A stretch of 64,000 nt of DNA from Synaphobranchus kaupii (Eukaryota > Chordata > Actinopteri > Anguilliformes > Synaphobranchidae): the NCBI GenBank assembly GCA_029718625.1, contig CM056388.1:1994651-2058650 (forward strand), in the 5' to 3' direction. This document shows positions 12,046-64,000 of this stretch, piece after piece (positions within the stretch are counted from its first letter, which is position 1; every line of letters begins with the position of its first letter). The notes beneath the pieces were generated by a model that saw nothing but the letters and a program-made list of their open reading frames with translations, had not been told where the DNA came from and did no database searches. The translations under genes and the position numbers were made by a program.

Positions 12046-14464
12046 GCGATACAGAATCCAAAACCTGGTGAAGTACAGTAGCCCTGAAGAGGACATAGTC
12101 AAAATCCAAATATCACCATCCCTACCCCTACCCCTCCCCCCTCTTCAGTTTAACCCCTCAGATGAACATTCACAGCCCCCTGTTTTTGTAACTTTGACGC
12201 CTTTAGTTCATATCCCAGGTTTGCTGAGTAATTTTCGGATAAGTCATGGTTTGCTCATCGCCCGTCCGCTCGGACAGCCGTCTGCAGACGCCACATGATA
12301 GCCTTGTGCTACATAACAAACATGATCCCTTCGTTTCACTTATTACAGGGTATACGCTGATTATTTATCTATTTATGAGGTATTTTAGCCATGTAATCTT
12401 TGGCTCCAGTATGTAGAGTTCACACAACTGAGATTGATGTGACGATGCTACCCTCTAGTGGCTACTGTTACACACTGCATTACACTTCTGCAACACTGTA
12501 CCACTTTGGCCTACTAATTCCAGGTCTGGTTACAGAAAACTCCATGAAAGCCTTACAAATAGATAAATGATGAACACCATTTCTAAATGATAAAAGGTTC
12601 CTGAAATTCCCCCGGGGAATAATGGTTATTCTATCATAATGTTATCGTATTTTCAATATTTGCCATAACGACACCACAAGATATAATGTGCAGTTGAGGT
12701 TTGCGTTTAATTGTGATTAATTAATTAATTCGTTCATTCATTCATTCTCCAGGGTCAGTGTTTTGTGGCAATAAACCCAGAAAACTTTGCTCCAGGATTC
12801 AATGACCGGATGTCCGACCTCCTGACATTACACAGAAACCTGGAGCCTGTGAGTGTCGCTACTGTCTACTGTCTAGCCCCGTTTTCCTGGCTTCTGATTG
12901 GCTGTGACATCTCCACTGGCTTGTGTGACAGAACTGGATGGTTTTCAGGGAGGAAAACCTGTGGCCTCCATGTGTTATTTGTAATATTATAAGGTTTTTT
13001 TTTTTATCCCCATGAACCACTTCTGCTTTGTATCAGGGTTGCCAAGCTATGAAATCCCCAACCAAAGTGGTATTTTTTGTCTACTTTAGAAGTGAAAACC
13101 AGACCAGTGCACAGATAAAATATGACCCAACACCATTCTGTCGTTGAGGGAAAAAAACTCTATTGGTGCAGGGCTAAAAATATATAGTGAAAGCCCCTGG
13201 TTTTTGTTTGACGAGCTTAGACTTCTGACTGGATTTAATCTCAAAAGAGTCACTGGGGAAACTCCACTCAAACCCATTTTGCACCTTTAGTTGAAAATGC
13301 CTGTTTTTAGTACAATGTAATGATTTTAGGAAAGAAGGTCAAAATGTCAGCTGCTTTATTTAACCCCACATTTCACCGAGTTTAATTAAAAAAGCCAGAG
13401 CTGGCAACATGTGAGAGCTTCCACCACACCCACATGTGATCTTTTACCAAATTACACTGAAATCACACCAATCAGAGAAGCCCGTCTTACACGCATAATA
13501 ATCCAATAATTGGATTGTTTGAGGTAGAACTGGTTATCGACTAGTCACTAGTGGGTATTGATCATTTAAAAAAAGCCAACATACCAGGGTGCCCTTAAGA
13601 CAACATCCATACTCTCTTTAAAGCCCGTAATTTATTTGTGAATTACAGTACTTGAAAGCAGTGTGGGTCTCTACTAGGCCGGTACATAGTGAAATGTTTC
13701 TTTTTTTTTAAGGCGGAGCAGGGAACCCCTGTGCTTTCCCCCGGAGACCCTGAGCGGTTTAGCATTGAGAAGTGCACTGAACTGGGAGGGATCCCGTACC
13801 ACCTTAACGTGGTCAACCACATGGTAGGTACCCTCATGCAGGTAATGTCTGAGGTAATTAAATTAAATGGGTAATCTCTTGATTTTACTTTTAATCCAAG
13901 GGTTTTAAACCGGTTTTGATCCAGGGACCCCCTGCACAGGCTCAAAGGCATCCAGGGGACCCCCATCATAAGTTAAATATATATATTTTTGTAATTCTCA
14001 GCTCTATAAATAGTCTTTGCATTTTGAGTTTGGCCAGGGACCCCCTACACTACCTTTAAGGACCCCCTACAGTACCTTTAAGGACCCCCGTTTGCAGCAA
14101 TCCTCTGGAGATGTCTGGCGGGCGTGTTGTGGGGGTGGGAACGTTGGCGCTGTTGGGTTGGCGGTGGGGAGCTCCATTGCAGCCAGCTGATTGGTCGCAG
14201 CACAACTGCACGCAACTGCTCTCTGTCGCTGTATTTGAGGCTTTGCATCCGGACGTTTTGATTTTTTTTTTAAACGTTCACGTAATGTTTCGGCAACGTG
14301 CCCTATGGTTCTGTTCAGCCAGGATTGGTGACCCCTGGCCTGTGTATTTCCTCTAATGTGTATAACACCCTCACTCTCCTTCTCCCCTTCTCTTCCAGAA
14401 TGGTGTTGCCAAAGCCATCGGTGTCAATCCCCTGCTGCCCACTAACGTCCCAGTTCCAGAGTAG
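3166..14464 (+). CDS. Ldh_2-family NAD(P)-dependent oxidoreductase (malate/L-lactate dehydrogenase type 2), 11 exons
   Basis: Joining 3166-3179, 8099-8247, 8673-8861, 8989-9050, 9158-9211, 9603-9701, 11191-11326, 11829-11947, 12753-12848, 13713-13823 and 14399-14464 gives an open frame of 364 codons with every splice phase matching, close to the usual size of this family. Motifs seen are HGLNR at residues 49-53, NHFGIAGYY at 120-128, GTNP at 160-163 and [13 protein letters not shown] at 235-247, all typical of Ldh_2 enzymes. Family members oxidise or reduce 2-hydroxy acids such as malate, lactate, sulfolactate or ureidoglycolate with NAD(P). The substrate here cannot be read from sequence. 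I see no signal peptide, so a cytosolic enzyme is likely. Fish databases often name such proteins after bacterial YjmC; I believe mammals lack the family. The weakest part of the model is the tiny first exon. Confidence 0.9.
4409..4560. repeat. (TG)n microsatellite
   Basis: Interrupted TG, TATG and TCTG repeats. Open frames here in several frames come only from the repeat. Confidence 0.95.
5519..5738. repeat. (CT)n / CCCTCTC compound microsatellite
   Basis: CT runs alternate with CGTTCTCTGTCCCTC segments repeated about six times, so it is a higher-order minisatellite rather than a plain CT run. Confidence 0.95.
8099..8247 (+). CDS. Ldh_2 oxidoreductase exon 2
   Basis: The exon follows a strong polypyrimidine tract and CAG acceptor. 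It encodes the N-terminal helical part with [21 protein letters not shown] and SHGLNRM; the His-Gly-x-x-Arg element is the family signature near the active site. It ends in phase 1 (ATG G|gtgtgt). The donor GT is the first dinucleotide of a long GT-rich array. Confidence 0.9.
8248..8612. repeat. GT-rich minisatellite starting at the exon 2 donor
   Basis: (GT)n runs alternate with CCCAGAGCGCAGGCG segments, about nine copies including diverged ones. The first GT of the array is the donor of oxidoreductase exon 2, so the exon boundary lies at the edge of an unstable tract. Confidence 0.95.
8673..8861 (+). CDS. Ldh_2 oxidoreductase exon 3
   Basis: This 189-nt exon starts after CACGCAG and encodes [16 protein letters not shown] through GIGWVVAN. 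The aspartate codon is split with the previous exon. It must end at AAC G, because the next exon supplies GC TCC AAC CAC TTT (Gly-Ser-Asn-His-Phe). The intron therefore begins GCAAGT, a non-canonical GC donor with otherwise perfect consensus. Confidence 0.9.
8989..9050 (+). CDS. Ldh_2 oxidoreductase exon 4
   Basis: This 62-nt exon runs from GGTTAG to the donor gtgagt and encodes the conserved [20 protein letters not shown] block. The Asn-His-Phe-Gly stretch is one of the most conserved parts of the Ldh_2 fold. It ends in phase 0. Confidence 0.9.
9158..9211 (+). CDS. Ldh_2 oxidoreductase exon 5
   Basis: This 54-nt in-phase exon encodes [18 protein letters not shown]. In the family this segment forms a strand and turn that leads into the cofactor-binding GTNP region of the next exon. 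The acceptor is TTCCAG and the donor is gtgggt. Confidence 0.9.
9403..9544. repeat. (TG)n microsatellite
   Basis: Two TG tracts separated by a GA run and a short unique segment, in the intron just before oxidoreductase exon 6. Confidence 0.95.
9603..9701 (+). CDS. Ldh_2 oxidoreductase exon 6
   Basis: This 99-nt in-phase exon encodes [17 protein letters not shown] followed by [14 protein letters not shown]. GTNPxxxAxP and the following D-M/T-S pattern are hallmarks of Ldh_2 enzymes. It is preceded by a (TG)n run and a TTTTGCAG acceptor. The donor is gtaaag. Confidence 0.92.
9702..11190 (+). other. Oxidoreductase intron 6; no additional exon seen
   Basis: Unique, mostly AT-rich sequence. No recognisable element or exon. 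Confidence 0.45.
11191..11326 (+). CDS. Ldh_2 oxidoreductase exon 7
   Basis: This 136-nt exon encodes [20 protein letters not shown], then [11 protein letters not shown] and [10 protein letters not shown]. The P-x-GW-x-x-D-x-x-G-x-x-(S/T)-D pattern, in which a proposed product or cofactor loop lies, is typical of the family. It ends in phase 1 at ACAG|gtcagt. The intron before it is 1.5 kb. Confidence 0.92.
11708..11801. repeat. (ATT)n microsatellite
   Basis: TTATTATTATT runs broken by short unique segments, just upstream of oxidoreductase exon 8. Confidence 0.85.
11829..11947 (+). CDS. Ldh_2 oxidoreductase exon 8
   Basis: This 119-nt exon completes a split Gly codon and encodes [20 protein letters not shown], the best-conserved block of the family, followed by [20 protein letters not shown]. 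The donor is gtctgt, a weaker site, followed 18 nt later by a (CA)n run. Confidence 0.9.
11966..12044. repeat. (CA)n microsatellite
   Basis: CACACA with GCACA interruptions, starting 18 nt after the exon 8 donor. Confidence 0.95.
12753..12848 (+). CDS. Ldh_2 oxidoreductase exon 9
   Basis: This 96-nt in-phase exon encodes [20 protein letters not shown] and [12 protein letters not shown]. The G-(Q/H)-x-F-x-A-I-(D/N)-P-x-x-F pattern is conserved in Ldh_2 enzymes near the dimer interface. The acceptor is TTCTCCAG and the donor gtgagt. Confidence 0.92.
12849..13712 (+). other. Oxidoreductase intron 9
   Basis: Unique sequence without a recognisable exon or repeat. It ends in a T-rich tract before exon 10. 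Confidence 0.45.
13713..13823 (+). CDS. Ldh_2 oxidoreductase exon 10
   Basis: This 111-nt in-phase exon encodes [20 protein letters not shown] followed by [17 protein letters not shown]. The V-x-x-P-G-(D/E)-x-E substrate-loop pattern matches the C-terminal part of the family. The acceptor lies after a T-rich tract and the donor is gtaggt. Confidence 0.92.
13895..14098. repeat. Dispersed repeat with GACCCCCTACA motifs
   Basis: GGACCCCCTACAGTACCTTT-like motifs occur three times here and once near 30023. The layout resembles teleost elements that flank 'aggggacccc' ends; I do not identify the family. Confidence 0.4.
14399..14464 (+). CDS. Ldh_2 oxidoreductase terminal exon
   Basis: After TCTTCCAG the frame reads [21 protein letters not shown] and stops at TAG 14462-14464. 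The last five codons plus the stop are the first unit of the 33-bp tandem array that follows, so coding sequence and minisatellite overlap. Confidence 0.88.
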   Translation, partial: NGVAKAIGVNPLLPTNVPVPE

Positions 14465-14815
14465 AACTCCATCTCCCATGTCCCAAATCCAGAGTAGAAC
14501 TCCATCTCCCATGTCCCAATTCCAGAGTAGAACTCCATCTCCCATGTCCCAATTCCAGAGTAGAACTCCATTTCCCATGTCCCAATTCCAGAGTAGAACG
14601 CCATCTCCCATGTCCCAATTCCAGAGTAGAACTCCATCTCCCATGTCCCAATTCCAAAGTAGAACTCCATCTCCCATGTCCCAATTCCAGAGTAGAACTC
14701 CATTTCCCATGTCCCAATTCCAAAGTAGAACTCCATCTCCCATGTCCCAATTCCAGAGTAGAACTCCATCTCCCATGTCCCAATTCCAGAGCAGAACTCA
14801 ATCTCCCATGTAGCT
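14447..14815. repeat. 33-bp minisatellite overlapping the stop codon and 3'UTR of the oxidoreductase
   Basis: About eleven head-to-tail 33-bp units with few differences. Unit phase is GTCCCAATTCCAGAGTAG followed by AACTCCATCTCCCAT. The first unit contains the last codons VPVPE and the stop. Because 33 is divisible by 3, each later unit but the last has TAG in the same frame. The open frames of 119-171 codons in the other frames come only from the repeat period. Confidence 0.95.
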
Positions 14816-15149
14816 GAACATCAGGCTACTTTTATCCCTGTTCTTCCAGATGCACTGTGACCTTTGTGATTGGCCTGTATTCAGTCTACATTCAGCCCTA
14901 ACTTAGTTTGCATTTATTTGCAAGTCTACGTAAAGGACAAACGTTGATTAAATCCAGACCGTTGTCTTCTAAAGCAAAGAAATACACTGCAAGTACCTCC
15001 AGAAAAGCTTGGACAACAACAGTATGCCTCCAGAGGTTCTTTGTCTATATATTACCTTATTATTCTTCAAAAAAGTGAGTCTTTTCTGCCTGAACTACTT
15101 CCTAAGGCCATGCAACCTGCGCTCAAGGATATTTTGTTATGACTTTCTA

Positions 15150-15291
15150 TTACAGCATCGCTACATGGGTCCGTGGGAGAGAAGGGTTTGCGCTTCTTTA
15201 GAACTGAGAGGGAATATCTATTACAGCATTGCTACATGGGTCCGTGGGAGAGAAGGGTTTGCGCTTCTTTAGAACGGAGAGGGAAAGAAGT
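15150..15291. repeat. 71-bp tandem duplication in the likely 3'UTR
   Basis: The stretch beginning TACAGCATCGCTACATGGG at 15151 recurs 71 bp later at 15222 with a few changes. It sits between the stop-codon minisatellite and the poly(A) signal. Confidence 0.85.
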
Positions 15292-15335
15292 TCCAGTATG
15301 ATATGAAAATATGTTTTAAAGTTTTTAATCGTGAA

Positions 15336-15341
15336 AATAAA
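15336..15341 (+). promoter_or_regulatory. Candidate polyadenylation signal AATAAA of the oxidoreductase gene
   Basis: A canonical AATAAA about 870 bp after the stop codon, with T/G-rich sequence downstream. It would give a 3'UTR that includes the 33-bp minisatellite. No transcript evidence is available. Confidence 0.45.
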
Positions 15342-15430
15342 ATTCTATGTAATTAATATGATGATGTGTAGAGCCTCTGGATAGATAACATCGCTGTATA
15401 AGCTGCTTTGGAATTACTTGGGAGTGCATT
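15342..15430. other. Start of intergenic region
   Basis: Short unique sequence between the candidate poly(A) signal and the first SINE. Confidence 0.4.
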
Positions 15431-15652
15431 TTCTTGCTTTACATTACATTACAGACGTTTAGCAGACGCTCTTATCCAGAGCGACTTACACAACTTTTTA
15501 TCATGTTTTACATATTATCCATTTATACAGCTGGATATACAGTATACTGAAGCGATTCAGGTTAAGTACCTTGCTCAAGGGTACAACGGCAGTGTCCTAC
15601 CTGGGAATTGAACCTGCAACCTTTCAGTTACAAGGCCAGTTGCTTAACCATT
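15431..15652 (-). repeat. tRNA-derived SINE, minus orientation
   Basis: It shows the common teleost tail TTTAGCAGACGCTCTTATCC and AGAGCGACTTACAC, then CTTGCTCAAGGGTACAACG, and ends in a tRNA-like part (TTGAACCTGCAACCTTTC, the reverse of a B box). It is the reverse complement of the copy at 37748-37974. Confidence 0.85.
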
Positions 15653-16605
15653 GCTTTAGAGCACAATCCCCCAAATGCCCCTGATACCAGCCATCGTAAA
15701 GCCAGCGGGTCATCAGACACTTCTGTAAGCATCTAACATATCTTTCTTCTCACACAAAAACTGTCTAGGGTCAATCAAAAATAAACACAAAGAAATGTAT
15801 TATATATATTTTTTAATTCCAGAAAGTGCGCTATTCCTGCAAAACCATTTATCTCAGGTCAAGAGTGGCCAATTACAGTGGATCTTAATGGTGCTCTGTT
15901 ATATTCCTCACTGTTAAACTCTTTTTTTTTAAAACAAATGGCACATTACAACCGTGTTTTTAAATCATTGTTGGAGCTTTAATGCCTCCGCAATCATGAT
16001 TTATATTTTTGAAATTAAATTTAAAATGAACAATGATTAGTTGTGCTCTGTTTTGTGTGAAAGATCAGCCATGTTCCAAACGTGAACGTGTTCCCCATGT
16101 GGTTGGATTGCGTGCCCTGACGTCCACAGGAATTATCTATGAAAACAACCCCCCGCCCCCAACACCCCAAATTTGGAAACCGAAGACACAGCTTGTGCAG
16201 CAGGAATACTGCATATGAATAGAGTGCCGTTAACCGGTGATTAATTTATACCCTACAGCCCTTACAGAATACAGGGGAGAGCTGGGAACAATAGGATTAG
16301 AGGCCTATCGCTCACAACGGCTATAAGCCTGTAGGCTCCTGGTATTGTCTGAGCTTAAATCTTTATATCACTGACAAGAGAGCAGGTGGATAAAGTAGAA
16401 AACAACAAAAAAAGAAGCAAAACTGCAGAAAGCGCAGTAAACGCACGCATGGACAGAGAAAGGGGGGTAGACTGGGGTCCTGGAAAAAGTCCAAATTTGT
16501 GCACCGTCTTCCTCCATCTCCAAAGTTTCTGCAGGGGCTAAATGGCTGTGGTTACACATCAGGTGTTTGTGTGAGTGTGTACGTGTGTGAGCGTATGTGT
16601 GTGTG

Positions 16606-16658
<53 letters not shown>

Positions 16659-17309
16659 GCGTGCGTGTATGGGCGCGTGTGTGTGCGTGTGTCCTTCAGT
16701 GTGACACGTCCTACAGTAACATGACCGGTTAGGATTTATATAATGTCCTTTGAGATCCATTAAAGGTGCTATGTAAATGTAATTAATTTACCGTTGCTAT
16801 GATAAGATCTCTAAACGTAGAGGAACTGATTTCTGGCTAAGAGGAAATTGCAGAATAAGTGCTTCTTTCGGGCTGGAATCGGCTGATCTGTCCTGGCATC
16901 TCCGATATCAGTATCGCAATATCAACCTGACAACAGCACCTGTCACCACTGCGACGACACACGACTCAAATGAATACTCTCTTCTTGGTGAGTCTCGCTT
17001 TCTCCACATGTCCAAGGATGAACCAGCAGGAATTCAAGGTCACGTTTAGTGAAGAACCAGGCGCTAATGTAACTCACTGACCTACAGAGATCAGGCTGCA
17101 CAGAGGACTTGCGAGCGTGCAACTTTATAGGCCCAGTACGGGAACGGTGGGCGTAGCACACCCGCTCACCGGCCGTGCATTCTTACTAAAGAGCCAGATC
17201 ACTGGGACATATTATCTCAAAGTGTGTAGCCAAGCTATAGATGCTAATCAGTGTTGTCTGTCTGGTATTTCCTATTATTGTGTAGCCTAATACAACAAAT
17301 TATTTTCAT
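15653..17309. other. Intergenic; (TG)n/(TGCG)n tract, no gene recognised
   Basis: A TG and TGCG repeat occupies 16559-16692. The remainder is unique with chance open frames only. Confidence 0.5.
16559..16692. repeat. (TG)n/(TGCG)n microsatellite
   Basis: TGTG runs followed by about eleven TGCG units. The alternating purine-pyrimidine GC-containing tract is a candidate for Z-DNA. Confidence 0.95.
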
Positions 17310-18480
17310 ACAATTTCAATGAACAAGTGTTTGGGGCCGGACATAGTACTATTACTGCTACCTCTCTTGTTTTCAATGATATTGTGTCTGCATTGAATAA
17401 TGGAAAACATTGTGCTGCACGTTTTGTTTATCTCTCCAAAGCCTTTGATACAGTGGATCATTCTTTGCTGCTGAATAAATTCTTGCATTGGCTTAGACGC
17501 TTGGGGCTAGAGGCTTGCTTATGCTTATGGTTCCAAAATGACCAGATGACAGATTTCAGTGTGTAAAAATTGGCAGTGATCAATCACAATTCTAAAATGT
17601 CACTAAAGTTGTGCCCCAGGGATCAGTGTTGGGGCCTGTCTTGTTTACTGTTTATATCAATGATATTGCGTCGACTCTGACTTTGTGTAAGACTCATATG
17701 TTGATGATACTGTTTTATATTGTTGTGCTGAGTCTATACAGTCTGCTGTTAACAATTTACAACATTATTTCATTGTTCTTTTGATTATAGCACTTTCCAA
17801 ATTTACTCTTTAGATGGTACTATTATTGAGAGTCCCCCATATCTAGGCATTTGGATGGATGACAAACTCGACTTCAAAACTTATGTTAACAATCTTGCTA
17901 TTAAGTTGAGGTGAAAATTGGGCTTTCTATATAGAAGAGTAATTGAGGCAATATGTCTCTGTTTTGGACTATGGAGATGTCATTACAGGCATGCAGCCAC
18001 TACTTCCCTTAAACCTCTAGATGTCATATACCACTCTGCTCTAAGGACCTGCCCATGCTCCGAGGGTTCGCTCTGCTCTTTGTGAAAAGGTTGGTTGCCC
18101 GTATCTGTCTTTTATCTATAAAGCCCTGCTGGGCAGGCTACCACTGTATTTATCCTCAATTTTTAATTGGAACACTGTAAACTATTACACGCTCACAAAA
18201 CTGCCTTGTACTCCAGGTCCCCAGGACACAGTCTGACCTGACAGACTGATTTTAGCTTTTATGACCCTCAAACTTGGAATGGTTTGCAAAACACTTTGAG
18301 ACAATTTCAGAACCCAATGTTGAATCTCATTGAATCTAAAATTTACTTTTAACTAATGTTCTAATTATTGGTTCTTTGATTATTGTCTTAATATTGTAAT
18401 GTTCGTCTCTTTCTCTTCCTGTTGTAACTAGGCAGTATTGTAAATGAGGGGCTTTCCCTAAAAGATTCAGTAAAGTTTTA
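17310..18480 (+). mobile_element. Decayed non-LTR retrotransposon (reverse transcriptase fragment)
   Basis: Translation gives GHSTITATSLVFNDIVSALN and LSKAFDTVDHSLLLNKF (the RT motif with the first catalytic Asp), then in other frames PQGSVLGPV-FTVYINDI near 17610 and YVDDT near 17700. Several frameshifts and stops show it is dead. The 5' part with the endonuclease is missing. It belongs to a LINE group common in fish; the exact clade is not assigned. Confidence 0.85.
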
Positions 18481-18899
18481 AGTGTTCATACGTTTTTACG
18501 CGAAAAATATGCACAGACCTGTCATTAAGTCTAATAATAAACTGTGTACCAGGTGCGGTGCTTGAATCCGAGAAAAAAAACTATAGAATGTATCAAAAAC
18601 CACAAACACTGCATATGTTTTGAAAATAAATAATTAATATAGGCTAGGCTACTCTTGTTTGCACATTCGCCGGAAACGATTTGCGTCACTCAGGTTGGTA
18701 AATGAACCGCCGCTCGCTCGAGCCAATTTATTTACCTCGTGCAGGGCTAACTGTAATTGCAGTTGCGCAGATGGCACTGCCTACCAACCTTGTTCTGAAA
18801 TAAAACGTCACTGTAGAGAAGTTCGTTTCCGAGAAGCTTTGCAATGTTGTCACGATAGGTAAGTGACATGCAGCGGGTTTTTTGTAACCGTTACTCTTG
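18481..18899. other. Intergenic, upstream of kcnq1
   Basis: AT-rich, then CpG-containing from about 18660. One 67-codon open frame at 18659-18862 starts from a non-ATG codon and matches nothing I know. Confidence 0.4.
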
Positions 18900-19237
18900 A
18901 TTTTTTAATCTACTGTTCCCTATATAGGTACCAAGTTCATGTGGACAGTGGCATTAGGTTTTACAGCACTTAGAAAAAACACCTGTATTTTGTTGGAAAG
19001 CGAGTCTTGGTCTGCTATTCGTAACGGTTACTGCGTTCAAGTAACAGGCTAGCCAAGACTATTAATTCTTTTAAAAATAGCGATTTCTTCCCTTTGCTCC
19101 TGTTTGGTCAAAGATAACGCAGTGTATACACTGAGTGCGCCTTGGAACTCTCTTTGCCCTCCCTTCCGGAATAAACTGTGCTGCTGCCTGCTCGCGGGCT
19201 GTCCTCTCCGGCTCCGAACAAGGCGAACCCCCGGAGC
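18900..19237 (+). promoter_or_regulatory. kcnq1: Likely kcnq1 promoter / 5'UTR region
   Basis: GC content and CpG density rise towards the first exon. A TAA at 19172-19174 lies in the kcnq1 frame, so the first in-frame ATG is 19238-19240. I see no convincing TATA box and cannot place the transcription start; the boundaries are approximate. Confidence 0.35.

Positions 19238-64000
<44,763 letters not shown>

Noticed and set aside
19178..19237. Extended kcnq1 N-terminus from a GTG at 19178
   Set aside because: There is no ATG between the in-frame stop at 19172-19174 and 19238. A non-ATG start has no support.

Overview
The window looks like nuclear DNA of a teleost fish. It holds two vertebrate-style split genes with GT-AG introns. 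Most of the rest is intron or intergenic DNA packed with teleost-type repeats: long (TG)n, (CT)n and (GA)n runs, tRNA-derived SINEs, Tc1, piggyBac and Harbinger remnants, and non-LTR retrotransposon fragments. There is no operon structure, no genuine tRNA or rRNA gene and no CRISPR array. The species cannot be fixed from the sequence.

Region 1 (about 3.1-15.3 kb, + strand): a complete-looking gene for an Ldh_2-family (malate/L-lactate dehydrogenase type 2) NAD(P)-dependent oxidoreductase. I assemble eleven exons, with a short first coding exon at 3166-3179 and the stop at 14462-14464, giving a product of 364 residues. All internal splice phases agree. One intron uses a GC donor. The stop codon lies in the first unit of an eleven-copy 33-bp minisatellite.

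Region 2 (15.3-19.2 kb): intergenic, with one SINE and a decayed LINE reverse transcriptase.

Region 3 (19.2 kb to the right edge, + strand): the 5' part of kcnq1, the voltage-gated potassium channel Kv7.1. Exons 1-8 are present and cover the N-terminus, S1-S6, the pore and the start of the calmodulin-binding C-terminus (366 codons). Exons 2-8 are 91, 127, 79, 97, 141, 111 and 96 nt, the lengths I recall for the human gene. The remaining exons lie beyond the window. Introns 1 (12 kb) and 2 (28.5 kb) carry most of the repeats, including a 1.7-kb 40-bp minisatellite and a 2.6-kb 39-bp satellite.

The most unusual observation is an inverted, roughly 93% identical copy of kcnq1 exon 3 inside kcnq1 intron 2, about 1.06 kb upstream of the real exon. 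It is fused to the end of a dispersed repeat. It looks like a decaying pseudo-exon, but in the pre-mRNA it could pair with the real exon. The two genes have no evident functional link; they are simply neighbours on the same strand.
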